Below are positions 43,615 to 53,187 of a DNA stretch of 64,000 nt, piece after piece (the stretch's first letter is position 1; the number at the start of each line of letters is the position of its first letter). Below the pieces are notes generated by a model that did not search any database, was not told the DNA's origin, and was given only the letters and a program-made list of their open reading frames with translations. A program made the translations under genes and the position numbers. Source of the stretch: Edwardsiella tarda ATCC 15947 = NBRC 105688 (GTDB lineage: Bacteria > Pseudomonadota > Gammaproteobacteria > Enterobacterales > Enterobacteriaceae); contig NZ_CP084506.1 of assembly GCF_003113495.2 (NCBI RefSeq), forward strand, positions 1,488,001 to 1,552,000. Reading direction: 5' to 3'.

Positions 43615-44067
43615 ATGAAAATATTATTTTTGGCGTGGACTACGGCGTTGTTCTCGCTGACGGGTCAGGCCTATGCGGCTCCCACGTCTGCTGAACCGCT
43701 CGCTATCTTGGATAAGGCGCGCTCCGATATGACGTTAGCGCAGCTGGATGACTGGGGCGATCTCTCGCAGCTGCAGGCCACCCTTCTTGACGGTGATGGG
43801 AAAATCTATGGTAAATATCTTATTAATGATCCAGCGCGTCGCGTCGATGCGGGTTATTTTGCCGTGAAGCAGAATAAGTTCAGTATGACATTTCCTTTCT
43901 CAGAGTTAGCGACCGTGTTGCAGGGGAGTGTGACCCTAACCAATAGCGCGACGGGCGAGCGTAAGACTTATCACCCAGGGGATAGCTGGATTATTCGTAA
44001 AGGGACGCCGATCGTCTGGGAGACGCACTCTGCTGAGTTTGTTAAATACTATTTTAAGGTCGAATAA
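43615..44067 (+). CDS. Secreted cupin-domain protein
   Basis: A 150-residue protein with a signal peptide (cut after GQAYA) and one cupin barrel (FPFSELATVLQGSVTLTNSATG, HPGDSWIIRKGTPIVWETHS) like the EutQ/ureidoglycine-aminohydrolase type small cupins. A periplasmic location is unusual for that type. The function is unknown; binding or modifying a small molecule handled by the neighbouring enzymes and pump is possible. AAAGGAA ribosome site. Confidence 0.75.
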   Translation: MKILFLAWTTALFSLTGQAYAAPTSAEPLAILDKARSDMTLAQLDDWGDLSQLQATLLDGDGKIYGKYLINDPARRVDAGYFAVKQNKFSMTFPFSELATVLQGSVTLTNSATGERKTYHPGDSWIIRKGTPIVWETHSAEFVKYYFKVE

Positions 44068-44112
44068 ACGACGCGCCGATCGGTGCACCACTTCGGGATG
44101 GAAAGATTTTTT

Positions 44113-45588
44113 ATGTTCACGTTAAAAAAGATAACGGTATTATTCGTTATTATCTTAGTCTACTTGCCCGTGTCGCTGGACGCGACCATTTTGCATGTCG
44201 CAGTGCCGACGTTAAACCGTAGCCTGAATTTAACCAGTAATCAGCTGCTGTGGGTAATCGATATTTATGCCTTATTGATGGCGGGATTATTGTTACCGAT
44301 GGGCAGCCTCGGTGATCGCATCGGTTATAAGAAGCTGATGCTGGTCGGCGTGCTGATCTTCGGCTTGGCGTCGTTGGCGGCGGCGCGCTCTCAGAGCGCG
44401 CAGATGCTGATTGCCTCCCGAGCGCTGTTGGCGCTGGGGGCCTCTATGATCTTACCGGCGACGCTCGCCTGTCTGCGCGATGTCTTTACCGAGAGTGCCG
44501 AGCGTAATAGGGCGATCGGCGTGTGGGCCTTTGTCGGCGGTGGTGGCGCGGCATTGGGGCCGCTAGTCGGCGGTTATATCCTGAATCATTATGATTGGAC
44601 GTTAGTGTTTTTGATCAATATTCCCATCGTGCTGCTCTCTATCCCCTTGATCGTCTATCTGTTGCGACGCCAAGAGACAAATAACCGGCAAAGCATCAAT
44701 CTATTGCAGGCGCTGGTATTCATTAGCGCGATCATCGCCATCGTCTTCGGTCTTAAGCATGTCTTCGCGGCATTGACGTTTTTTAACCTGGCGGTGTTGC
44801 TCATCGGTCTATTGGTGATGTATGGCTTCATTCGCTTCTCCCTGCGGAGTGAGCATCCGCTGATCGACTTCTCCCTGTTTGGCAACCCGATGGTGTCGAC
44901 CAGTACCGTGGTGGTGGTATTTTCGATGGTGGCGGTGGTGGGGTTTGAGCTGTTAATGGCGCAAGAGTTGCAGTTTACTCATGGCTATTCGCCGTTACAG
45001 GCAGGCCTCTTCATGTTCCCCTTTATTCTGTCGTTTGGCCTCTCCTCCTTCCTGGTGGTGATGCTGCTAAACCGACTCGGCTTTAAACTCACGGCCTGTA
45101 TCGGATTAGTCGTGGGGGGCGCGGCCCTGCTGAGCCTGGCGTTGATCGATGTGACGGCAGCCTATGTGACGTCGACGCTGTTGATGATCCTGCTGGGGGT
45201 TGGCCTGGAGATGGCGTTCCTGTCGGCTACCTCGACCATCCTGGCGGCGGCGCCGAAGGATAAGGCGGCGGCGGTGGGGGCGATCGAAGGGATGGCCTAT
45301 GAGTTGGGCACCGGCCTCGGCGTGACCCTATTCGGGATCCTGCTGTCGCTGTTCTATGTCGGCAATCTGCGTGAGCGTCTGGGCGAGATGGCTCCCACCG
45401 AGTTCGGTAGCTCGCTGGGGGAGACCATCCAGGTGGCCGCACAGCTGAGCCCGGATAATCGGGAGACGGTGCTCAACATCGCCAGCGAGGCCTTTCTGTC
45501 GGCGCATAGCACGGTACTGATCATCGCCAGCCTGATCCTGTTTCTGTTGGCCGCGCTGTCGTGGCGCCTGATCCCGGCGAGATCGTGA
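44113..45588 (+). CDS. smvA: SmvA-like 14-segment MFS drug efflux pump (DHA2)
   Basis: A 492-residue drug:proton antiporter. The sequence tracks Salmonella SmvA closely (VYLPVSLDATILHVAVPTL, WVIDIYALLMAGLLLPMGSLGDRIGY, GFELLMAQELQF, GAIEGMAYELGTGLGV) and predicts 14 membrane segments. SmvA exports quaternary ammonium compounds, acriflavine and methyl viologen. Start chosen at ATG 44113 with GGAAAG upstream; in-frame ATG 44098 and GTG 44083 are alternatives. It closes the operon. Confidence 0.88.
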   Translation: MFTLKKITVLFVIILVYLPVSLDATILHVAVPTLNRSLNLTSNQLLWVIDIYALLMAGLLLPMGSLGDRIGYKKLMLVGVLIFGLASLAAARSQSAQMLIASRALLALGASMILPATLACLRDVFTESAERNRAIGVWAFVGGGGAALGPLVGGYILNHYDWTLVFLINIPIVLLSIPLIVYLLRRQETNNRQSINLLQALVFISAIIAIVFGLKHVFAALTFFNLAVLLIGLLVMYGFIRFSLRSEHPLIDFSLFGNPMVSTSTVVVVFSMVAVVGFELLMAQELQFTHGYSPLQAGLFMFPFILSFGLSSFLVVMLLNRLGFKLTACIGLVVGGAALLSLALIDVTAAYVTSTLLMILLGVGLEMAFLSATSTILAAAPKDKAAAVGAIEGMAYELGTGLGVTLFGILLSLFYVGNLRERLGEMAPTEFGSSLGETIQVAAQLSPDNRETVLNIASEAFLSAHSTVLIIASLILFLLAALSWRLIPARS

Positions 45589-46020
45589 GGTAGGCAGGCG
45601 CGGAGGATATTCATCATTCAGGGGGCGCGGATCAGCGAGCGTCTCCGCTTTTGAGCTCCTCTCGCTGAGGTCACACTACCCTAATATCCGTCTGTCGGCG
45701 TAGGGTTATGCTCCCTCCGTCGATTGACGTGTTCTCTTACATCCCGCCCTGGTCTCAGCGATGTCGCGGGTGAGATCCATTGTTCTCTTTTTCCTGTCCG
45801 TGATGTCGAATCAGCGCCCCATGCTTGCATACTGAGGTGTGAATGCGTGTGCTCATCTGTGATGTATATCGCACTAAGATCAGAAACAGGTATTCACTTT
45901 GAGTTAACTCGTGCCTATTTCCTGCAACGGGTTTCTATCATCTACCATCATTGCTATAAATAAATCGTTGGAATAATTATTTGATAAATGCCAGCAGTCT
46001 CATAAATATAAGGAGTGACC
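45589..46020. other. Intergenic region and promoter of the alpha-glucoside PTS operon
   Basis: No gene is supported. A short GCGGA/TCCGC hairpin followed by TTTT near 45625-45652 could end the smvA transcript. The second half holds a CRP-like site and becomes AT-rich toward the PTS gene. Confidence 0.45.
45858..45873 (+). promoter_or_regulatory. CRP-like site upstream of the PTS operon
   Basis: TGTGA-TGTATA-TCGCA matches the CRP core TGTGA-N6-TCACA at 9 of 10 positions. It lies about 150 bases before the PTS gene, as expected for catabolite-controlled sugar uptake. Confidence 0.6.
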
Positions 46021-47586
46021 ATGTCTGTAACCATGCGTCAGCATATTCTGGCGGATATGCAAAGATTCTCCAGGGCCATGATCGGAGCCGTTTTATTTCT
46101 ACCGGTGATCGGACTGATTTTAGCGTTAAGTTCGGTACTAACCAATCCTACACTTATTTCTGAAAGTAGTTTTCTACATCAGGTCGGACAGCTACTTGGC
46201 GATACCTTCTGGCCTCTATTTGGTAATTTAGGCTTACTATTTTGTGTCGGCATCAGCTACGGCCTAGCGAAAGATAAAAAAACCGAGGTGGCATTGGTTG
46301 CCGTGATGTGTTTCATTATGTTCTTAGGTGCGAATCACTCATGGTTGGAACATACCCAGGGTGTCGCTGAAAAAGTCAATGGTGAATATTATGGTACCGG
46401 GCAAACACAACTGTTAGGTTTTGTGGTGGTCGATATGGGGATCTTTTTAGGGATCATTCTGGGTTGTACCATCGCTTGGGTCCATAACAAGGTTTCGACG
46501 ATTGAGTTGCCGGGAGCGTTATCCATGTATGGTGGCGCGAAGTTGACGTTGATTGTGATGACGCCGGTGATTATTTTCTATGCCATAGCCTTAACTTGGT
46601 TTTGGCCGATCATGACGCATGGTATTAGCGCGTTAACCAGCTTTATGAAAAATGCGGGGGTGATCGGCGTCTTTGTTTATGGCTTTTTTGAGAAGTTTCT
46701 TATCCCTACAGGGCTGCACCATTTTGTCTGGTCTCCTTTTCAGTTAACTCAGATTGGCGGTACGCTAAACGTTGATGGTCAGACGGTCTCTGGCACACAG
46801 GCTATCTTCTTAGCCTATATGCGCCATCCAGATTTGACGCCGGTGATGGATGCGGCATTACGCTTCTCTCAGCAAGGGATGACGACCATCTTTGGTTTAT
46901 CTGGTGCGGCGTTAGCCTTCTATCATACCGCTAATCCCGAGCGCAAAAAGATGGCTAAGGCGATCCTGTTGCCGGCCATTATTACCTCGATCCTGACGGG
47001 GATAACCGAGCCTATAGAGTTTACCTTCCTGTTTGTCTCACCGCTGTTGTGGGTGATTCACGCGACGCTGACGGCAGCGTCACAGGCGCTGTGTGATTTG
47101 TTGAGCGTGCGTCCTTGGGGAGCCTCCGGACTGATTGAATTCTTGATTTATAACTTGCCGCTACCCGTCTCACTAACGCGTTGGCCGGTGTATATCCTGA
47201 TAGGTGTCGGGCAATTTGCCGCCTACTATGTAATTTTTAGAACGCTGGTTATCCGCCTTAAACTGAAAACGCCTGGTCGTGAGGATGAGGGTGAGGTGAA
47301 GTTATATAGTAAGGCAGACTATCATCAAAAACAGAGTCAAGCTGGGGGAGCCGTAACCGATGAGATTATTCGAGGGTTGGGTGGTAAAGAAAATATTATC
47401 TCCGTCGACAACTGTTTTACGCGCTTACGTGTAACGTTGCATGATCCGGAAAAAATCGATGAGCCATTATTAAAAAGCACGGGCGCAAATGGCGTGGTAC
47501 GTAATCAGAATGAGCTTCAGGTTATTTATGGTGTACGCGTTGGACAGGTAAGAACCCGGGTGGATAACTGGCTAGCTAATAATTAA
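46021..47586 (+). CDS. PTS alpha-glucoside-type EIICB transporter
   Basis: A 521-residue phosphotransferase permease of the glucose/maltose superfamily. EIIC spans residues about 1-410 with about ten membrane segments; conserved parts are GLHHFVWSPF and ITSILTGITEPIEFTFLFVSP, which holds the substrate-binding GITE motif. EIIB is at the C-terminus, with the phosphorylated Cys465 in NCFTRLRV. No EIIA is encoded, so it would borrow another. Together with the GH4 enzyme it resembles AglA/MalX-type systems for maltose, isomaltose or sucrose isomers. AAGGAG precedes the ATG at 46021. Confidence 0.9.
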   Translation: MSVTMRQHILADMQRFSRAMIGAVLFLPVIGLILALSSVLTNPTLISESSFLHQVGQLLGDTFWPLFGNLGLLFCVGISYGLAKDKKTEVALVAVMCFIMFLGANHSWLEHTQGVAEKVNGEYYGTGQTQLLGFVVVDMGIFLGIILGCTIAWVHNKVSTIELPGALSMYGGAKLTLIVMTPVIIFYAIALTWFWPIMTHGISALTSFMKNAGVIGVFVYGFFEKFLIPTGLHHFVWSPFQLTQIGGTLNVDGQTVSGTQAIFLAYMRHPDLTPVMDAALRFSQQGMTTIFGLSGAALAFYHTANPERKKMAKAILLPAIITSILTGITEPIEFTFLFVSPLLWVIHATLTAASQALCDLLSVRPWGASGLIEFLIYNLPLPVSLTRWPVYILIGVGQFAAYYVIFRTLVIRLKLKTPGREDEGEVKLYSKADYHQKQSQAGGAVTDEIIRGLGGKENIISVDNCFTRLRVTLHDPEKIDEPLLKSTGANGVVRNQNELQVIYGVRVGQVRTRVDNWLANN

Positions 47587-47598
47587 TTGGGAGTTGTT

Positions 47599-48978
47599 AT
47601 GAAATTAACCGTATTAGGCGGGGGCGGTGTTCGCTCCATATTTTTGGCGAAATCATTGGCATATAATGCTCATCGCATTGGTTTACAAGAGGTGGTGTTT
47701 CTCGATAATTCTGAAGATAATCTCAGTACTTTCGGTGAACTTGCCCGTTATGTCTTTAATGCTATCCGTCCGGATATTCACTTTACTCTGACAGATGATG
47801 CAATCCCTGCCTTACAGGGAAGTAATTATATCATTACTACGTTACGAGTCGGCGGAGATGAGAGTCGGGTGCGCGATGAGCGGATCGCATTAGCCCATAA
47901 TACTTTGGGGCAAGAGACGACTGGTGCTGGTGGTTTTGCTATGGCGCTACGTTCAATCCCCGCTATTTTAGACTATTGCCGCTTGATTGAAAAACATTCT
48001 GCACCTGATGCAATTCTCTTTAATTTTACTAATCCTTCAGGGTTAGTAACCGAAGCGATTATTAAATCAGGATTTAAACGACCGGTTTATGGTATTTGTG
48101 ATGCCCCCTCAGAACTCATTAGAGAGTTGCCGGGGATACTTGCCTGCTCTGCATCTGACTTAAGTGTCGAATGTTATGGCCTGAATCATTTTTCCTGGTT
48201 TCGCCATTTTAGGGTGCGAGGCGAGGATGTCACGGATAAGCTGATTAGTAATCCTGAGCTTTATCGTAAGACGACGATGCAGTATTTTTCCAAGGAGTTG
48301 GTGGAACTCTGTGATAAGCAGTTGCTGAATGAGTATTTATATTATTATTACTATCGAGAGGAGGCGCTTCAGGCAATTAAAAACGCACGAGAGACACGCG
48401 GCGAAATGATTGCGCGAATTAATCACGAGATGCGTGAGGAGCTCTCTGGTGTTGATGTGCACAAAGAGCCGGAGGTGGCTTTTGACATCTGGATGCGCCA
48501 TTATCTGCGGCGTGAAAATAGTTATATGCAAAGTGAGTCCCAGCAGGAAAAATGCAACACACGAGCGGCACTGACGTTATCACAGTTCATCGCCGAGGCG
48601 GATAGCGGTGGCTATGCTGGCGTGGCCTTAGATATTCTTGAGGCGGTGACCAGTAGCGATACTAAGCGTATTGTTGTCTCGTTACAAAATCACCAAACAT
48701 TGGATTTTCTACATCCTGATGATGTTATCGAAATTAGTTGCGACCTCAGTAAAGAGGGATTGAAACCGGTCACTCCAAGCCATGTTCCCGAGGCGCAGAA
48801 AAATATGATTCGCTGTGTTAAGGAGTACGAGCGTCTGGCTGTTGCAGCGATCTTGGCTCAGGACCGTAGCTTAGCCATCCAGGCATTAATGGCTCATCCA
48901 TTGATTGGATCGTGGTCACTGGCGAAGCGATTGGTTGACGCTTATCTGAGCGAAGAGTCATTTAGTACTTGGCGATGA
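47599..48978 (+). CDS. GH4 6-phospho-alpha-glucosidase-like enzyme
   Basis: A 459-residue family 4 glycosidase that uses NAD and a divalent metal to cleave phosphorylated disaccharides. The N-terminal Rossmann motif is VLGGGGVRSIFLAKSL. NFTNPSGLVTEA, YGICDAPSELI (metal-binding Cys) and GLNHFSWFRHF (metal-binding His) follow. It starts 12 bases after the PTS gene with GGGAG upstream, and presumably hydrolyses the sugar phosphate made by it. The 3' end overlaps the convergent RpiR gene by 17 bases. Confidence 0.9.
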   Translation: MKLTVLGGGGVRSIFLAKSLAYNAHRIGLQEVVFLDNSEDNLSTFGELARYVFNAIRPDIHFTLTDDAIPALQGSNYIITTLRVGGDESRVRDERIALAHNTLGQETTGAGGFAMALRSIPAILDYCRLIEKHSAPDAILFNFTNPSGLVTEAIIKSGFKRPVYGICDAPSELIRELPGILACSASDLSVECYGLNHFSWFRHFRVRGEDVTDKLISNPELYRKTTMQYFSKELVELCDKQLLNEYLYYYYYREEALQAIKNARETRGEMIARINHEMREELSGVDVHKEPEVAFDIWMRHYLRRENSYMQSESQQEKCNTRAALTLSQFIAEADSGGYAGVALDILEAVTSSDTKRIVVSLQNHQTLDFLHPDDVIEISCDLSKEGLKPVTPSHVPEAQKNMIRCVKEYERLAVAAILAQDRSLAIQALMAHPLIGSWSLAKRLVDAYLSEESFSTWR

Positions 48979-49726
48979 TAGAGGTGGGGGCGTCATTATT
49001 CGACGGCGCCCCGTTGGGGTGCTGCCGAAACCACAGTTTGAGGAGATGTTCGAACCCTAAGATACAGTAGCCGAAGAAGGGGTTGCTCCAATAGATATCG
49101 TCGTCAAATTTTTGTGGGTCATGAATAATGATAGAAGTGTCAGCAGCTTGTGCCAGTGGACTTTGGTGATCGCCACTAAAACAGATTAATGCAATATCTT
49201 TACCCTGTAAGGCTTTGACCCAGTTTAGTGCCGAAGTACTTCGTCCAGACTTGGAGACCAACCAGATAGAGTCAAATTTTACTGAATTTTTTTGCTCTAA
49301 AATTTCATAGTCTGGCCATAAGGCGAGACTAGCATTTGCGCCAATCACCAGGAGCTTATTGTAAATATACTGTGCGATCAGCTGTGAGAACCCACTGCCG
49401 TGAATCAGGATACGATCATGATGTAAGCGTTCTAATAGTAGGGGGAGGTTAGCGGAGGGTTGGATATTCATAAAGTTAATATCATTGGTGATATCTAGTT
49501 TAGGCAATGTGATATTGAACTTAATAAAATAAACCAACTCCAACCAGCCGCTAAAATTTAATTTTTTTGCCAGCCTGACCAATGATGAGGGGTTACTATA
49601 GCAAAGTTCGGCGACCCGCCGTATGCCAACCCTCAGGCATTGCTCAGGATCGTTTTGGATGAAGCGTAATACCGTGATCTCGGTCTTGCTTAACTTAATG
49701 TTACGAAACACATTCTCCAATTCCAT
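48962..49726 (-). CDS. RpiR/MurR-family regulator of the PTS-GH4 genes
   Basis: A 254-residue regulator with an N-terminal RpiR helix-turn-helix (residues about 1-75: RVAELCYSNPSSLVRLAKKLNFSGW) and a C-terminal SIS sugar-phosphate domain (ILIHGSGFSQLIAQ, IWLVSKSGRSTSALNWV, ICFSGDHQSPLAQ). It likely senses the phosphorylated disaccharide or its product and controls the adjacent operon. It is convergent with the GH4 gene. Confidence 0.87.
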   Translation of the reverse strand: MELENVFRNIKLSKTEITVLRFIQNDPEQCLRVGIRRVAELCYSNPSSLVRLAKKLNFSGWLELVYFIKFNITLPKLDITNDINFMNIQPSANLPLLLERLHHDRILIHGSGFSQLIAQYIYNKLLVIGANASLALWPDYEILEQKNSVKFDSIWLVSKSGRSTSALNWVKALQGKDIALICFSGDHQSPLAQAADTSIIIHDPQKFDDDIYWSNPFFGYCILGFEHLLKLWFRQHPNGAPSNNDAPTSIIAKY

Positions 49727-49792
49727 CTGTCACTTCCCGTTGATTCACTCCATTGTTCAATTAATAACAATTCTGATAGAGAACGACAAGAA

Positions 49793-50959
49793 ATGAATAA
49801 AAATTTTTCGATCTTAGGGATGGTGTTTTTCTTATGGGGAAATATTACAGCGTTTACCAGTGTATTGATAATTTTCTTCTATCAATACTTCGCACTCTCT
49901 TGGCAGCAATCTATTTGGATTACGGTAGTCTTCTATTTGGCGCCATTCCTGGCCTGTCTGCCGTGCTCCCGAGCGATCGCGTGGTGGGGATATCGTCGCA
50001 TGCTCTTACTGGCATTGTGTGGTACCGCTGTCGGAAGTCTGCTCTTAGCGTTGGCACTATGGCGAGACGCTTTTCTGGCGGCATTGATGGCGATGTTTAT
50101 CGTGGCGACGGGTGTGGCGGCGATGCAGGTTGTGGCGAATCCGTATTTGGCATTGTTGAGTGCACCACAGCGACGGATCTCGAACTTATGTCTTGCCTCT
50201 GCGGTTAACTCGTTGGGCACGACGCTGGCACCGCTGGTGGTGGCGCTGTCGCTACGTTTGGCGCCTTTCGATGCCGTGGCTCGGGAACAGCCGATCAGTC
50301 TGTTATGGTTAGCGATCGCGTTACTCTCGTTACTCTTGAGCGGCGCGATTATCTGGTTCCGACTGCCCGATGTCGCATGTTCGCAGACCTCACTTTCGCT
50401 AGGGAGCGAATTAAGGCGCCATCGCCCAGTGTTGTATAGTGTTGCGGCGATTTTTATCTATGTGGGTGTCGAGGTCGCATTGGCGACCAGCCTGGTGAAA
50501 TATTTCATGGTCAATAGCGGCTAGAGTATGGCCTTTGCCATGTCCTTGGTCTCCTTCTATTGGGGAGGCGCGTTGCTAGGACGTTTGGGCTATGGCTATA
50601 TGGCGAAAAGCGTTAATCATGGCATGGCTTTTAGCGCGGCAACATTGGGTTGCGCTGTAGCAGTGGCATTAGCCGCTATCTTGAATAATGACATCGGTGG
50701 CTGGTTGCTCATTTTGACGGGGGCTGGAAATGCAATTCTCTATCCGATCATCTTTGGTCATACCATCGATAAGTATCCGGCAATCGCGCATCTTGCCGCT
50801 GCCGCCATGGTCATGGCGGGCATTGGCGGCGCGGTGATTCCATGGTTACAGGCTATCTGTATTGAACGTCTGAGCTTATCGTTGAGTTTTTTCTTTTTAT
50901 CGCTGCTCTACTTGGTGTTGATGGTATGGGGCTGGCGGAACCTCGGCGCGCGATCTTAA
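49793..50959 (+). pseudogene. FucP/FHS-family sugar permease with one in-frame stop
   Basis: A sugar:proton symporter gene of about 388 codons, interrupted by TAG at 50522-50524. Both parts are in the same frame. The first 243 residues hold membrane segments 1-7 (ALVVAL..., VGVEVALATSLVKYFMVNSG), and the second part has SMAFAMSLVSFYWGGALLGRLGYGYMA with the remaining segments. A CAG-to-TAG or similar single change would explain it. There is no enzyme gene beside it to suggest a substrate. Confidence 0.85.
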
Positions 50960-51864
50960 CTACCACCGCTTAGGCGAGCGATGATGCTGGGATGTTGTAG
51001 ATAATCCATACACCAGTTACCCACCTTGCCCATACCATCGGAGCGCGCCGCCAGAAAGAGTTTGGTGGCGTGCTTGTGCTCCCGCATCGGTTTTTTCAGG
51101 ATGCGGCCGCTATTCAGTAATGGCAGCGCCAGATGGTGGGGAATATAGCCGATGCCGACATTCTGTTCGATCAGCGCGATGGCGGTAGTAAAATCCGGGA
51201 CGAACAGCGGCTTTTGTCCTTCAAGCAGCCAGGCCTGTAACGGAGGAAAATTGATCGCCGTATCGCGGATACAGACCGCCGTATGGTGGCGGAGCTCGGC
51301 GTTCTCCAGCGGATGGCGCGCGGCGGCCAGCGGGTGGAGCGGGCTGACCACGAAATCCCACTCCATTTGCCCTCACGCCTCGCTGATGATGCCCTCACTA
51401 CTGGGCACGGCGTGAGGGGCGCCGATGACCAGATCGGCACGGCGGCTGTAGAGGGCGTCCCAACAGCCGTTGTACACCTCAAGATTGACCGTGAGGGTGG
51501 TGGTGGGAAATTGTTGTTCGAAATCGCGGATAAACGTCACTAGCACGGTATTGGGAATAATATTGTTGACCGCGATGGCGATCTCCCGCTCCACGCCGTC
51601 GTGGATCAGCACGGTGTTGCGTCGCAACGCCTCCATGTCGCCGATGATGGTGCGGCTATGTTCAATAAAGTAACGCCCGGCCGGGGTGAGTTCGATATAG
51701 CGCCCCTTGCGCAGGAATAGCGTCGCACCGAGCGCCTCTTCACTCTTTTTGATGGTATAGCTGATGGCCGATGGCACCTTATTCAACTGCTCGGCCGCGC
51801 TGGTGATGCTTTGATGGCGGGCGACTAACTGAATGATACGTAGGGTTTCGTCGGAGATGAACAT
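50956..51864 (-). pseudogene. AllS-like LysR regulator with one in-frame stop
   Basis: A LysR regulator of about 302 codons. The N-terminal helix-turn-helix is at residues 4-60 (SITSAAEQLNKVPSAISYTIKKSE). The effector domain (ISEA-stop-GQMEWDFVVSPLHPLAAARHPL ... VGIGYIPHHLALPLL) is split by TGA at 51373-51375. Layout and motifs follow E. coli AllS (NGCWDALY, DGVEREI), the activator of allantoin genes. It lies directly downstream of the carbamoyl-transfer operon on the same strand and was probably its regulator. It meets the permease pseudogene tail to tail with a four-base overlap. Confidence 0.85.
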
Positions 51865-51887
51865 AGGGCTTCCCTGTCGGCAAAGAG

Positions 51888-51914
51888 CGGCTGAACCCGG
51901 TATGGGTTCAGCCG
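51888..51914 (-). terminator. Terminator hairpin after the NCS1 permease gene
   Basis: CGGCTGAACCC and GGGTTCAGCCG form a perfect 11-bp stem with a 5-base loop, 26 bases after the permease stop and just before the AllS-like gene. It likely separates the two transcripts. Confidence 0.75.
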
Positions 51915-51939
51915 TGATAGCGCCTATTATACGCGGGAA

Positions 51940-53163
51940 TTAACGCCGTTGGTTGACTCGACTGAGCAACGCATAGGCGACACAGGCCACTAAAATGGAG
52001 TCGAGCGAGGGAATGGTCGTCAGGGTGAAGACCCCCTTCACCGTGAGGAAGCCGACGATGGCGCCGAGGATCCAGGCGGCGAAGGTCAGCAACTTAACGG
52101 CAGGCTCCTGGCTAAGCACCGTCTCCTGGTAGCCGTTTTGGCGGTAGAGGAAGAAGTCTGCGATATAGATCCCGGCGACCGGAGGGGTGGCGATGCCGAG
52201 GAACAGCAGGAAGGGAATGAACCACGCCATGATATCCAGGCTGCCGAGGAGGGTGGAGAGCACCCCCAGCGCCACGGTGATCTGCCACTTAGGCAGGCTC
52301 GGCCACAGGGTGGAGAGCACCAGCGTGCCCTGGAACAGGTTGCCGGCGTTCCCCGTGACACAGGCGAAGATCAGCAGCAGGGCGGCGGGTAACACCGCAC
52401 CGAATACCGCCATCGCGCCCAATAATGAGCCTTGACCGCTTAGCGCGCTCGGTGTTGCACCGGCCCAATATAGCAGCGGGTAGGCGACCAGGAAGGCGAT
52501 GATGGCGGCGATCAGCGCGTGCTTACGATCGTGGACGAAGCTACCGAAGTCGGGCAGGGTGGCGACCAGCACGATGATGGTGCCGACCACCGTCGAGACC
52601 GCTACGCCGGTGTTCATGCTGGCGACGGTATCCGGCACGCTCGTTGTGCTCTGGGTGGCGATATACAGGATGTAGCACAGCATCAGCGCGATGATCGGTA
52701 CCGCGATCTGCGCGACGCGGCCCAGCACGGCGAAACCAAAGGCCGTCGAGGCGACGAAGATCACGCTGCCTGCCGCGACGAGCAGCGGTACTGGCAACGT
52801 CAGGCCATGTTGCGCCAGCAGATCATGCACCGAGTGACCGAACATATTGGCGGTGACGGTGATCCAGCCGAACAGGCTGATCGCCATCAGTACGTTGATG
52901 GCGATGGCGCCCCGTTCGCCGAAGGCATACTTTACGATGCCATAGGTGGGGAGACGCGCCTTCTCGCCGACGCTGATGGTGATCGCCGCAAGGACGGTCA
53001 GGATCAGCCCGCCCAGCAGTACCACGGTGATGAGGTTGCTGCTGGAGAGTTGATTCCCCAGGCTGGAGGAGGAGAGTAACACCGGCGTGACCGCGATCCC
53101 CAGGAGGATCATCGCGATGTGAAAGCCCGATGCGGTGTTGAGATTCGCTGCTGTTTTACGCAT
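51940..53163 (-). CDS. NCS1-family permease (CodB/purine-cytosine type)
   Basis: A 407-residue membrane protein with about 12 segments and NCS1 features: LLGIAVTPVLLSSSSLG, FGERGAIAINVLMAISLFGWITV and IPFLLFLGIATPPVAGIYIADFFLYRQ. The family imports nucleobases, hydantoins and allantoin. As last gene of the carbamoyl-transfer operon it probably brings in the operon's substrate, a small ureido or amide compound. Confidence 0.87.
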   Translation of the reverse strand: MRKTAANLNTASGFHIAMILLGIAVTPVLLSSSSLGNQLSSSNLITVVLLGGLILTVLAAITISVGEKARLPTYGIVKYAFGERGAIAINVLMAISLFGWITVTANMFGHSVHDLLAQHGLTLPVPLLVAAGSVIFVASTAFGFAVLGRVAQIAVPIIALMLCYILYIATQSTTSVPDTVASMNTGVAVSTVVGTIIVLVATLPDFGSFVHDRKHALIAAIIAFLVAYPLLYWAGATPSALSGQGSLLGAMAVFGAVLPAALLLIFACVTGNAGNLFQGTLVLSTLWPSLPKWQITVALGVLSTLLGSLDIMAWFIPFLLFLGIATPPVAGIYIADFFLYRQNGYQETVLSQEPAVKLLTFAAWILGAIVGFLTVKGVFTLTTIPSLDSILVACVAYALLSRVNQRR

Positions 53164-53187
53164 AGCTTGTTCCCTCTAAAAGGCACG

